DNA of 64,000 bases, taken from assembly GCA_910575545.1 (NCBI GenBank), contig CAJTFH010000001.1, positions 1-64,000 of the forward strand. Reading direction: 5' to 3'. Both the position numbers and the translations under genes were made by a program. Under the pieces are notes generated by a model, which was not told the origin of the DNA, did no database searches, and was given only the letters and a program-made list of their open reading frames with translations. This DNA comes from Bacteroidales bacterium. Its GTDB lineage: Bacteria > Bacteroidota > Bacteroidia > Bacteroidales > Muribaculaceae. The stretch's first letter is position 1. Every line of letters begins with the position of its first letter. This document shows, piece by piece, positions 51,890-60,269 of the stretch.

Positions 51890-52588
51890 TCACTGCGGTT
51901 GATTGTTCTCATCGTGGAGACGGCCGACGAATGCCTGCCATAGATTATCCTCAGGCATAGGGGCATCGAGCGAAATCGGTTCTTTGCTGACAGGATGGAT
52001 AAACTCGATGTGGCGTGCCATCAGTGAAATAGAGCCGTCGGGATTTGACCGCTTGTCGCCATATTTCAGATCTCCTTTAATGGGGCAACCGATGGCGGAG
52101 AGTTGCACCCTAATCTGGTGTTTGCGTCCGGTCAGCAGTTCCACTTCAATCAGATTGTAACGGTCTGACGATGCTATGTGGCGGTAGCGCAATTTTGCTT
52201 CCTTGGCTCTGGGTTTAGGAGTGATGGATGCGTATGATTTGTTGTTTTTATCCGTGGTAGTGATGTAATGGAGCAGTTCCCCTTCGGGATTTTCCGGTCT
52301 GTTGCGGGTTATCGCCCAATAGGTTTTGTGGACTTGTCCGTTGCGGAACATTTCGTTGAGCCTGGCAAGCGCTTTAGATGTTTTGGCAAAGACCACAAGG
52401 CCCGATACCGGACGGTCGAGGCGATGGACAACACCACAAAACACATTCCCGGGCTTGCAGTATTTCTCTTTCAGATATCGTTTTATTGTTTCTGATAATG
52501 GCTCGTCGCCGGTTTTGTCGCCCTGCACGATTTCGCCGGGGCGCTTGTTGACCACAATGATGTGGTTATCTTCGTAGACCACTTCCAT
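51890..52588 (-). CDS. RluA-family pseudouridine synthase
   Basis: 232 residues, no S4 domain. Motifs: VVYEDNHIIVVNKRPGEIVQ, VFCGVVHRLDRPVSGLVVFAKTSKALARLN with the catalytic Asp in HRLDRP, QVHKTYWAI, and ETGRKHQIRVQLSAIGCPIKGDLKYG-like block (LLTGRKHQIRVQ). The short form resembles RluA or TruC rather than RluD, so the target (23S rRNA or tRNA) is not certain. First of a set with fmt and rarA. Confidence 0.88.
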   Translation of the reverse strand: MEVVYEDNHIIVVNKRPGEIVQGDKTGDEPLSETIKRYLKEKYCKPGNVFCGVVHRLDRPVSGLVVFAKTSKALARLNEMFRNGQVHKTYWAITRNRPENPEGELLHYITTTDKNNKSYASITPKPRAKEAKLRYRHIASSDRYNLIEVELLTGRKHQIRVQLSAIGCPIKGDLKYGDKRSNPDGSISLMARHIEFIHPVSKEPISLDAPMPEDNLWQAFVGRLHDENNQPQ

Positions 52589-52610
52589 AGGGATAATTAT
52601 TCATTTCAAA

Positions 52611-52645
52611 ACCGGGCATGGCGTTTTCATGACGCCATACCCGGT
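52611..52645 (-). terminator. Terminator of the phosphohexomutase gene
   Basis: 14-bp stem ACCGGGCATGGCGT (52611-52624) / ACGCCATACCCGGT (52632-52645) with one mismatch; on the minus strand it is followed by TTTTG. It lies 50 bp past the gene's stop. Confidence 0.75.
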
Positions 52646-52694
52646 GGTTGTTACTTATGTGGGCTGCATGATGCCCGACAGGTTGGCAGACAAA

Positions 52695-54443
52695 TCAGAT
52701 GCCAAGCTCTTTCTTTATGACTTCTGTTTTCGCCTTTGCGGCTTCTGTGGCGGCATGGTAATCGGCTTTTGTTGCCATGTGGCCTTTTACCTCGATGTAG
52801 AATTTGATTTTCGGCTCAGTTCCTGAGGGGCGGATTGAAACTTTCGTGCCGTCGGCGGTGAAGAACTGGAGCACATTCGAGGTGGTGGGGAAATCCATCT
52901 TTTCCTCAGTTCCGTTGTGGAGATTCCTCATGTTGAGGTCGGCATAGTCTTTGACAACTACGACATCGCTGCCGCCGAGTGACTTCGGAGGATTTGCGCG
53001 GAATTCTTTCATCATTGCCACGATTTCTTCGGCACCGGTTTTGCCTGGACGAACAACCGAAATGCCTTCCTCACGTGAGAAGCCGTATTTAACATAGATA
53101 TCCTGGAGCATTTCCATGAAACTCATTCCTTTGCTCTTTGCCCAGGCAAGGCATTCGGCCATTAGTGATATGGCTGATACGGAATCTTTGTCGCGGGCGA
53201 ACTCTTCGGCCAGGAAGCCGTAGCTCTCTTCGCCGCCGCCGAGATAGCGGGCCACACCTTCGTTGTCGCGGATTACGGCTGCAATCCATTTGAAGCCGGT
53301 GTAACAGTCATACATGCGGATGTTGTTGGCATCTGCTATGTTTTTGATAGTCTCGGTGGTCACTATGGTTTTCACAATGTATTCCTTTCCGGTCAGACGG
53401 CCGAGTTCGGCATTGCGGGTCATCAGATAGTTCAGGAGAATCATCACAATCTGGTTTCCGTTGACGAGCACATATTCTCCGTCAGTGTCGCGGATTACGC
53501 ATCCGATACGGTCAGCATCAGGGTCGGAGGCAACGACCAGGTCGGCTTCAACTTCTTTTGCTTTTGCAATGGCCATCGCCATGGCAGAGGAGTTTTCGGG
53601 GTTAGGAGAGTCGACTGTCGGGAAATCGCCTGATGGAACATCTTGCTCCGGAACGTGGATTATGTTGGTGAATCCATAGTTCTTCAATGAATCCGGCACG
53701 AGTTTCACGCCTGTGCCATGGATAGGGGTGTAAACGATTTTCAGGTCGTGGTATTGCTTTATTACATCGGGGCTTAACGACAGGCCTTTGATTGCAGCCA
53801 GGAAGTCGCGATCCATCTGGTCACCGATGATTTCAATAAGCTCGGGGTTCCCGTTGAATTTTATATCGCCCACGTTTTTGATGTTGTTGACGTGGTTGAT
53901 GATGTTTACATCGTGGGGGGCTATAATCTGTGCACCGTCAGCCCAATATGCCTTATAACCGTTGTATTCTTTGGGGTTGTGGGATGCGGTGATATTAACG
54001 CCGCTCTGGCAACCGAGATGACGGATAGCAAACGAAAGCTCTGGAGTGGGGCGGAAACTGTCGAAGAGATATGCCTTGATGCCGTTGGCCGAGAAAATGT
54101 TAGCTACTATTTCCGCAAATTTCCGCGAATTGTTGCGCACATCGTGCCCTACGGCAACAGAAATCTGGGGCATGTCTGGGAAGGCTTCTTTCAGGTAGTT
54201 GGCAAGACCTTGGGTGGCGGCACCGACTGTGTAGATATTCATTCGGTTCGTTCCGGCTCCCATGATTCCACGCAGACCGCCTGTTCCGAATTCAAGGTCT
54301 TTATAGAATGACTCGATGAGTTGTGTGGGATCTTCGGATTCAAGCATCTCTTTGACTTCAGCGCGGGTGGCCTCGTCATATTGTTCTGAAAGCCACATGG
54401 TGGCTTTTTCTTTTACGCTTTTCAACAGTTGTTCGTTGTCCAT
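52695..54443 (-). CDS. Phosphoglucomutase/phosphomannomutase
   Basis: 582 residues, alpha-D-phosphohexomutase with four domains. Active-site Ser in ITASHNPKEYNGYKAY, metal loop DPDADRIG, sugar loop GGEESYGF and phosphate loop RPSGTEPKIKFYIEV. N-terminal GTGGLRGIMGAGTNRMN is typical of the bacterial PgcA-like branch. Interconverts hexose-1- and hexose-6-phosphates, so links galactose-derived glucose-1-phosphate to glycolysis and to nucleotide-sugar supply. Own -7 element and own terminator. Confidence 0.93.
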   Translation of the reverse strand: MDNEQLLKSVKEKATMWLSEQYDEATRAEVKEMLESEDPTQLIESFYKDLEFGTGGLRGIMGAGTNRMNIYTVGAATQGLANYLKEAFPDMPQISVAVGHDVRNNSRKFAEIVANIFSANGIKAYLFDSFRPTPELSFAIRHLGCQSGVNITASHNPKEYNGYKAYWADGAQIIAPHDVNIINHVNNIKNVGDIKFNGNPELIEIIGDQMDRDFLAAIKGLSLSPDVIKQYHDLKIVYTPIHGTGVKLVPDSLKNYGFTNIIHVPEQDVPSGDFPTVDSPNPENSSAMAMAIAKAKEVEADLVVASDPDADRIGCVIRDTDGEYVLVNGNQIVMILLNYLMTRNAELGRLTGKEYIVKTIVTTETIKNIADANNIRMYDCYTGFKWIAAVIRDNEGVARYLGGGEESYGFLAEEFARDKDSVSAISLMAECLAWAKSKGMSFMEMLQDIYVKYGFSREEGISVVRPGKTGAEEIVAMMKEFRANPPKSLGGSDVVVVKDYADLNMRNLHNGTEEKMDFPTTSNVLQFFTADGTKVSIRPSGTEPKIKFYIEVKGHMATKADYHAATEAAKAKTEVIKKELGI

Positions 54444-54500
54444 ACTGATTATGTAAGGTTAGAGTTGTGTATATATTCTTATCGGTAAAATTGTTTATAG

Positions 54501-54508
54501 CAAAGTTA
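54501..54508 (-). promoter_or_regulatory. -7 element TAACTTTG for the phosphohexomutase
   Basis: Minus-strand TAACTTTG fits TAnnTTTG, 58 bases before the ATG at 54443. Confidence 0.6.
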
Positions 54509-54650
54509 CGTTTTTTCCGCAACTCAGCAAAATTTAATCAAATTTTGTTAAATCAGAGCTATCGGGTATGCTATGAACCATATGATATAACGGCAGCCAT
54601 GCCTCATATGTTGGCTGCCGTTTTGATAATGATGAATAATAATTGTTTAA

Positions 54651-54699
54651 GAGTGTGTTATCCTCCTGAACTGTATTTGAGTTGAATTCAAACACACGC
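54651..54699. repeat. Inverted-repeat intergenic element, copy B (degenerate)
   Basis: Left end GAGTGTGTT (54651-54659) and right end GTTGAATTCAAACACACGC (54681-54699). The right arm fits the consensus of the family; the left arm keeps only the outer 9 bases. Lies between the phosphohexomutase promoter and the broken glycosidase. Confidence 0.5.
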
Positions 54700-54720
54700 C
54701 TGGGAATCACTATGGTGTTT

Positions 54721-55880
54721 TCAGTGTATATCTTTGGTTATTGATACTGTGCCGTCGGCGTGGGTGTGCCTGATAATATACACACCCTCTCCGGGATTAG
54801 GAACCGGGATTCTGGTTGTGTTGTAATATTCGGTCTTGACTACGGGCGAATGTTGTGTCGTTACAGCGTCTATCCCGCTGTTTTCACTCATAACCGCTTG
54901 TATGCCGTTATCGTCGAGGGCATAGTTATATATACGGAAATCATGGATATATGCATCTATGGTGGCATCGTATTGTTGGTTGCGCCCTATGTAGTTGAGA
55001 ACGGGATTGAGTTGTGCCGGAGTGAAGGCCATGCCGCCGGTGGCTTCGGCCGCTTTAGTGCCGTTGATGAAAATTGCCACATTGTCAGAAGTGATCAATG
55101 GCGCCGTCAACTGAAAGCCGTTTCTTGCTGTATGCGTTCATTATGATGTAGGATCCGTCGATGACCGGACGCACATCTTCACCCCATGTTATATCGACCA
55201 CACATTCCGCGTTTGTCTGGCCCTCTACCTGATAGCCCTCTCCTCCGGGTGTTTCAACCACATATTCGCGTTGCGGGCCATGCCCATCGAAAAACACATC
55301 TTTAGCGATAGCCAGGAAGTCTTCTTTTGAGCCTTGTCCGTTAAATGTGTAATCGGGTTCGTTGAGAGGCGCGGCAGAAACCACATTCCACCCTTTGTCC
55401 TGGCAAGAGAGGGTTGTGGCGTAAATCAGGTTACAATATGCTTCGAGAGCATCTGCATCGGTTGCCGGGTTGGAGTAGCGTGTGTCATAAACATCGCCGG
55501 GGGCATCGTTATTCAGCGCGAGGTCGACTTATCCAGGGGCTCCGATGTAGCTGACCAGGCGTAGACGCTCCCGCAGGTTGTTTTCGAGCCTTTCGGTGAG
55601 AGTTGTTTCTGCACCCATGAAATCACATGGTTGGAATGATACCCGTGCGACCCCGATGTTCTCAGCTCCGATAAACCGCACACCACGCCTGATGTTTTCT
55701 TCACTTGGCCATGCGGTGTCGAGCCCCAAAGAATCGGCATGTTTGTCCCTTTGTCGGATGTGGAGAAAAACAGTGTGTTGTCGGTTTTCTTGCTCGGCAC
55801 AAATGTATGGCTAGCCGGGGTCTGTGCAGCTGCCACAATAAATGTTGTCAAGGATAATGCGGTAATAAGTGTTTTTTCAT
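54721..55880 (-). pseudogene. Broken secreted glycosidase with LamG-like C-terminal domain
   Basis: A leftward gene with at least four lesions. From ATG 55880 a run of six A must be seven to give a signal peptide starting MKKTLITALSLTT. After MPILWG a run of four G must be five to continue LDTAWPSEENIRRGVRFIGAENIG. A TAA stop at about 55529 follows YIGAPG. The frame then resumes (DALEAYCNLIYATT...NVVSAAPLNEPDYTFNG) and shifts again near 55085. The tail (54721-55110) is a LamG/concanavalin-like domain (VAIFINGTKAAEATGG, IDAYIHDFRIYNYALDD) with a sorting-like end. The middle resembles Bacteroidota TIM-barrel glycosidases (APLNEPDY) and seems to lack a large part before LamG. The promoter is intact. 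Confidence 0.75.
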
Positions 55881-55922
55881 GGATTGGTAACTGTGATGTT
55901 GCAAGCATTTGTTTTGTCACTG

Positions 55923-55930
55923 CAAAGATA
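55923..55930 (-). promoter_or_regulatory. -7 element TATCTTTG of the broken glycosidase
   Basis: Minus-strand TATCTTTG fits TAnnTTTG, 42 bases before the ATG at 55880. Confidence 0.5.
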
Positions 55931-55953
55931 TGCTATTGCGGGATAAAAAGAAA

Positions 55954-55980
55954 ACGGCCGCCGAAAAATTCGGCGGCCGT
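55954..55980 (-). terminator. Terminator of the DUF3332 gene
   Basis: Perfect 12-bp GC-rich stem ACGGCCGCCGAA (55954-55965) / TTCGGCGGCCGT (55969-55980) with a 3-base loop. On the minus strand it is followed by TTTCTTTTT. Confidence 0.88.
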
Positions 55981-56005
55981 GAATGTTTTGCATATAAGCC
56001 GTAAG

Positions 56006-56560
56006 TCATTCTGCATTGTTGAGGGCGAACATGCCGGCTCCGATTGAATTGCGGTAGGCCATTAGACCGTTTTCGGAAAGTTCTACCAACTGGAAATCTC
56101 CGGAAGGGGTGAGCATTTTAACATGGCTGTCGTCGACCATAGTCATGAATTTGACTGTTTCGTTGTTGGCGGTCACACTCCAGCTTTGGTCGTTGTTGTC
56201 GAAGTCAAGACGCACGATGCTACCGTCGTTCTCAGATTTGATTGTGTAACCTTTACCGTCGCATTCAACCAGATAACGTCCGTCTTTACCATCGATTACA
56301 CTTTTGCCCTGTGCAATGGGATTTGTTCCACTCCAGAACTCGATGGAGTTGAGCACCAGGAGGTCGGCTGTGGCTGTCACCTCATAGACAGGAAGCACCC
56401 AGAAGCAGAAGAACACCAGCTCGTTGAGGAACTTGTTGCCAATCTGTTTATTCCAGGTCAACAACTTGTTGGTCAATGCGAAATTGCCTATGCATGATGT
56501 AAGCATCATACTCGCGCCTATGGTAAGGATAACACCTACCGTCAAAAAACGTTTTCTCAT
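56006..56560 (-). CDS. DUF3332 family lipoprotein
   Basis: 184 residues. Lipoprotein signal with lipobox LTSC (Cys about 23). The segment CIGNFALTNKLLTWNKQIGNKFLNELVFFCFWVLPVYEV is the DUF3332 signature, with a second hydrophobic helix (about 45-62). A small strand-rich domain follows (LVECDGKGYTIKSENDGSIVRLDFDNND). Function unknown. Leftward, 57 bp after the MltF-like gene, ending at a strong terminator. Confidence 0.85.
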   Translation of the reverse strand: MRKRFLTVGVILTIGASMMLTSCIGNFALTNKLLTWNKQIGNKFLNELVFFCFWVLPVYEVTATADLLVLNSIEFWSGTNPIAQGKSVIDGKDGRYLVECDGKGYTIKSENDGSIVRLDFDNNDQSWSVTANNETVKFMTMVDDSHVKMLTPSGDFQLVELSENGLMAYRNSIGAGMFALNNAE

Positions 56561-56617
56561 ATATGAATAGTTAACGGTTAATACATCTTTTTAACCTTGC
56601 TGCAAGGTTTTGGTTCA

Positions 56618-58042
56618 TTATAATGCGATTTTTTTCTTGGCGTTGTCGTAGAATGCCATTACTTCTTTGACATAAGTCACTGTTTGTCTGCCTCTGAAAT
56701 AACCGGCACGGCAAACCGGGTCGGTATAGTATTCCGGATTTGCTTTCATCAGAAGTGCGGCTTCAACGTTTCCATACCAGACCGCAGGGTTCTTTCCGTA
56801 TTTCTCGGCAAGGGCTATGGCATCGAGCACGTGTGCCAGTCCTGAGTTATAGGCTGCGATAACGAATTTCCGTCGTTCCTCTTTATCCGCAACTTTCCTT
56901 GACAGGGATTTGTCGAGGTCGCGTATGATTTTGGTTGCAGTGGATATATTCGCCTCAGGATTGGTTATGCGGTTTGGCGTGAGATTGTATGCCCTGGCTG
57001 TCCGCGGCATAATCTGCATTATTCCACGTGCTCCGGCCCACGACACTTGTGTTGAGTCGAAATGGCTTTCGTGGTATCCCTGCGCGGCAAGCAACCGCCA
57101 ATCCATTCCGATTTCACCGGCATATTTTTTGAATAGATTGTCATAAGGTGATATGGTTCCTTTAGAGAAGTCGGGATTGAACACTCCTGTGTCGCCGTTA
57201 TCCTTGCTGAGTTCGAAATAGCGTTTTAACAGTTGGGCCTGGCGTTGTTTGGGCGTTTCTTGCTCGAACCATGCATTGATTGAGTCGGCAAGCCATTTGC
57301 AGCCGTGCGATACACCCCAACGTGATTTCTGGGGAAAACTCAGGGGAAGTGATATATCAAGGTCGCGGTAATATGTCTTATTGATTCTTGCGATGTCGCT
57401 GTCGACAACGGTCAGTGGTATTTCGCCATCGGAAACCATCTCTATGAGGTCTTCGGTAATAAGGGTATCCCTGTCGATTACATGGATATTTATACCACCG
57501 CCGAGTTCATTGTTGAGATTCTGCAGGCGATAGTGGTATTTTGAGTTTTCTTCAACGTAGACCTCTTTTCCTACGAGCCCGGTGGCGTCGTTGATTAATC
57601 CGGCACTCTGTTTTTTGGGTTGCACCAATACCTGGTGTGTGGAGAATTCCGGTCCGCAAGGCTCGATTTTTTCAAGATATTCGGCTGTCACAGGAATCTC
57701 ATAGGCAAGTAGGTCAACTTTGCCGGAATCAAGCATTTCAATCATTTTGCCAAGTGAAGAGGCAACTGTCAGGTTTACTGCAATCCCTTTGTCGGAGGCA
57801 AATTGCATGAGTAGTGAGTAGTCATAACCCATAGGTTCGTCGCGGTAGAGGAAATATGAGGTCGGACTATATAGGGTGGCTACACGTAAAGTGTCGGGGA
57901 GGTCGCATTGTGGTTGTTTAACCTCAGTCTGTTTTTTGCCGGAACACCCAGAAAGGCAGATACCCACCCATATCAATGTGGCCATTGCAGTGGAAACCGC
58001 AATGGCCGCAAGATGGCTGGTTATTTTGAATCCGCAGTTCAT
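56618..58042 (-). CDS. MltF-like membrane-bound lytic transglycosylase
   Basis: 474 residues. Lipoprotein-like signal with lipobox LSGC (Cys about 33). N-terminal SBP_bac_3-type domain (about 48-280: LRVATLYSPTSYFLYRDEPMGYDYSLLMQFA, VDLLAYEIPVTAEY). C-terminal SLT domain with the catalytic Glu in LLAAQGYHESHFD and SWAGARGIMQIMPRTA, then AAYNSGLAHVLDA. This is the two-domain layout of MltF, which cleaves peptidoglycan to 1,6-anhydro products. Probably outer-membrane anchored. 9 bp after purM. Confidence 0.9.
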   Translation of the reverse strand: MNCGFKITSHLAAIAVSTAMATLIWVGICLSGCSGKKQTEVKQPQCDLPDTLRVATLYSPTSYFLYRDEPMGYDYSLLMQFASDKGIAVNLTVASSLGKMIEMLDSGKVDLLAYEIPVTAEYLEKIEPCGPEFSTHQVLVQPKKQSAGLINDATGLVGKEVYVEENSKYHYRLQNLNNELGGGINIHVIDRDTLITEDLIEMVSDGEIPLTVVDSDIARINKTYYRDLDISLPLSFPQKSRWGVSHGCKWLADSINAWFEQETPKQRQAQLLKRYFELSKDNGDTGVFNPDFSKGTISPYDNLFKKYAGEIGMDWRLLAAQGYHESHFDSTQVSWAGARGIMQIMPRTARAYNLTPNRITNPEANISTATKIIRDLDKSLSRKVADKEERRKFVIAAYNSGLAHVLDAIALAEKYGKNPAVWYGNVEAALLMKANPEYYTDPVCRAGYFRGRQTVTYVKEVMAFYDNAKKKIAL

Positions 58043-58051
58043 AGGCTTGCG

Positions 58052-59218
58052 TCAATATTCAAATTTGCCGAATTCCGACATTATTGTCAGGCGGTTTGAC
58101 GGCGCATCTTCCACATGGCCGATAACTCTCGCATCGATATTGAATGAGCGTGAGATTTCAATCACTTTTTCGGCGTACTCTTCTGGAAGGTAGATTTCCA
58201 TGCGATGACCCATGTTGAAAACTTTATACATTTCCGACCAATCAGTGGCGCTTTGCTCCTGGATTAGTTTGAAGAGCGGCGGAATCGGGAACATGTTGTC
58301 TTTTATGACATGTTTGTTTTCAACGAAATGCATTACTTTGGTCTGCGCTCCACCGGTGCAGTGCACCATTCCGTGGATTTCATGGCGCATCTCTTCAAGC
58401 AGTTTCTTTATTACGGGTGCGTAGGTGCGGGTGGGGGAGAGCACAAGTTTCCCTGCTGTGACGTCAATCGCTTCAATTCGGTCGAGCAGGCCTTTGGTGC
58501 CACTGTAGACCAGCTCATCGGGAATTTGGTTGTCATATGTCTCCGGGTATTTCTCGGCCACGGATTTGTTGAACACGTCATGGCGGGCAGAGGTGAGGCC
58601 ATTGCTGCCCATTCCTCCGTTATATTCGCTCTCGTAAGTGGCCTGTCCGAAAGAGGCAAGGCCAACGATGAGGTCGCCACCTTTGATGTTTGCATTATCA
58701 ATAACGTCTGCCCGGCGCATACGTGTGGTCAGTGTGGAATCTACGATGATTGTGCGTACAAGGTCGCCAAGATCTGCGGTCTCTCCGCCTGTGCCATAGA
58801 TTTCAATGCCGTATCCACGCATTGTTTCCATCAATTCCTCGGTGCCATTTATGATTGCAGCAATAACCTCACCGGGAATAAGGCTTTTATTGCGGCCTAT
58901 GGTTGAAGAAACAAGCATACGGTCTGTTGCACCCACACAAAGAAGGTCGTCGACATTCATGATCAATGAATCCTGGGCGATTCCTTTCCATACGCCCATG
59001 TCGCCGGTTTCGCGCCAATAGGCATAGGCAAGCGATGATTTTGTGCCGGCTCCGTCGGCGTGCATTATATTGCACCATAGTGGGTCTCCGCCAAGAATGT
59101 CGGGTATGATTTTGCAGAATGCTTTTGGAAAGATGCCCTTGTCAACGTTTTTGATTGCGTTGTGCACATCTTCTTTAGCGGCTGAGACTCCGCGCAGGTC
59201 ATATCTTTGCGATGACAT
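58052..59218 (-). CDS. purM: Phosphoribosylformylglycinamidine cyclo-ligase
   Basis: 388 residues, a little longer than the usual 340-350. PurM-like two-domain fold: ADGAGTKSSLAYAYW, DSLIMNVDDLLCVGAT, EIYGTGGETADLGDLVRT and IVGLASFGQATYESEYNGGMGSNGLTSAR, with VHCTGGAQTK in the second half. Makes aminoimidazole ribotide in purine synthesis. The Bacteroidota form lacks the exact GGETAEMPG of E. coli (here GGETADLGD). 67 bp after cdsA. Confidence 0.9.
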   Translation of the reverse strand: MSSQRYDLRGVSAAKEDVHNAIKNVDKGIFPKAFCKIIPDILGGDPLWCNIMHADGAGTKSSLAYAYWRETGDMGVWKGIAQDSLIMNVDDLLCVGATDRMLVSSTIGRNKSLIPGEVIAAIINGTEELMETMRGYGIEIYGTGGETADLGDLVRTIIVDSTLTTRMRRADVIDNANIKGGDLIVGLASFGQATYESEYNGGMGSNGLTSARHDVFNKSVAEKYPETYDNQIPDELVYSGTKGLLDRIEAIDVTAGKLVLSPTRTYAPVIKKLLEEMRHEIHGMVHCTGGAQTKVMHFVENKHVIKDNMFPIPPLFKLIQEQSATDWSEMYKVFNMGHRMEIYLPEEYAEKVIEISRSFNIDARVIGHVEDAPSNRLTIMSEFGKFEY

Positions 59219-59285
59219 ATTGTTTAGGTTGTTGGTTTTTATGAATGTTTGGGATGGATGTTTGCAGGATGTAAATCTATAGGTT

Positions 59286-60134
59286 TCATATTAAACATAT
59301 AAGAAATATGTAGACTGTTACCCCCGGCACTACAACCAGCAACGAGTCGATACGGTCGAGTATGCCACCATGTCCGGGTAACAGATGCCCGGAATCCTTG
59401 ACCCCGAGCGACCTTTTTATCAGAGATTCGACAAGGTCGCCCCATGTGCCCATAACGCAGACCATTGCGCAGAAGCCGAGCATCTGCCATAGGTTCATAA
59501 TCAGGAAGTAGCTATGGAATCCATAGAACATTACCAGTCCTGCGATAAGGCAGAATATAAGGCCACCGAAGAAACCTTCCCATGATTTTTTGGGAGAGAT
59601 ACGTTCAAACAGCCGGTGTTTCCCTATAAGTGACCCTACACAGAACGCTCCTGTGTCACTGAGCCATATGAGGATGAACATGGCAAGCACGATATATTTC
59701 CCGGTGCTTACATATAAGATATTCAGCAGCGCCAAAGGAACGGCAATGTAGATTTGTCCGAGAATCGAATGGGCGAGGTGTGAAAGCGGATTCCCGTCTT
59801 GAACATAGAGCTGTATGATGAAACGCGCGATCAGATATACACCATAGAAGAGCAGACACAAGCCGGGTGTTGACAATTCCCCGCTTTTTGTGATTTCGCC
59901 GGCAAACTGCGGGCCATAGGCCGTTGTGAGCAACACAGCCCCGGTCATGTCGAGCAGGGTTGTTGTGTTGGATACGAAATTTTTATTGGTGATGCGGTTG
60001 AATTCGTTTACGGCCAGCAAGGCAAAGAGTGAAGTCAATCCCCACATCCACCATGAGCCGCCCATGACTGCGCCTAAAATGATGGCGACATATAATATGC
60101 CGGTGATTGCCCGGGTGATTACATTTTTCATCAA
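59286..60134 (-). CDS. cdsA: Phosphatidate cytidylyltransferase
   Basis: 282 residues. Integral membrane protein with about eight hydrophobic helices. Signature near the C-terminus: SPKKSWEGFFGG, then CVMGTWGDLVESLIKRSLGVKDSGHLLPGHGGILDRIDSLL, the CDS family motif with its metal-binding Asp residues. Makes CDP-diacylglycerol, the precursor of all phospholipids. In a leftward run cdsA-purM-mltF-like. Confidence 0.95.
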   Translation of the reverse strand: MMKNVITRAITGILYVAIILGAVMGGSWWMWGLTSLFALLAVNEFNRITNKNFVSNTTTLLDMTGAVLLTTAYGPQFAGEITKSGELSTPGLCLLFYGVYLIARFIIQLYVQDGNPLSHLAHSILGQIYIAVPLALLNILYVSTGKYIVLAMFILIWLSDTGAFCVGSLIGKHRLFERISPKKSWEGFFGGLIFCLIAGLVMFYGFHSYFLIMNLWQMLGFCAMVCVMGTWGDLVESLIKRSLGVKDSGHLLPGHGGILDRIDSLLVVVPGVTVYIFLICLI

Positions 60135-60155
60135 GATATATGTTTTGTTTTCGTA

Positions 60156-60220
60156 GAGTGTGTTTGAAATGGTTCAAAATCACACTGTTAAATTTTAACG
60201 TGTTAAATCCAGATACACTC
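60156..60220. repeat. Inverted-repeat intergenic element, copy C
   Basis: Left end GAGTGTGTTTGAAATGG (60156-60172) and right end GTTAAATCCAGATACACTC (60202-60220). The right arm reversed reads GAGTGTATCTGGATTTAAC, close to the family consensus. An inner GTTAAA/TTTAAC palindrome lies between. Sits in the 135-bp gap between the subtilase stop and the cdsA start. Confidence 0.6.
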
Positions 60221-60269
60221 TCTAAGGTAAACCACGGCGGCTTACGGGTGCAAAATTAACTAATTTCTG

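Noticed and set aside
56593-56609. Hairpin AACCTTGC/GCAAGGTT as MltF terminator
   Set aside because: Short stem with a one-base loop and no T-run on the minus strand.
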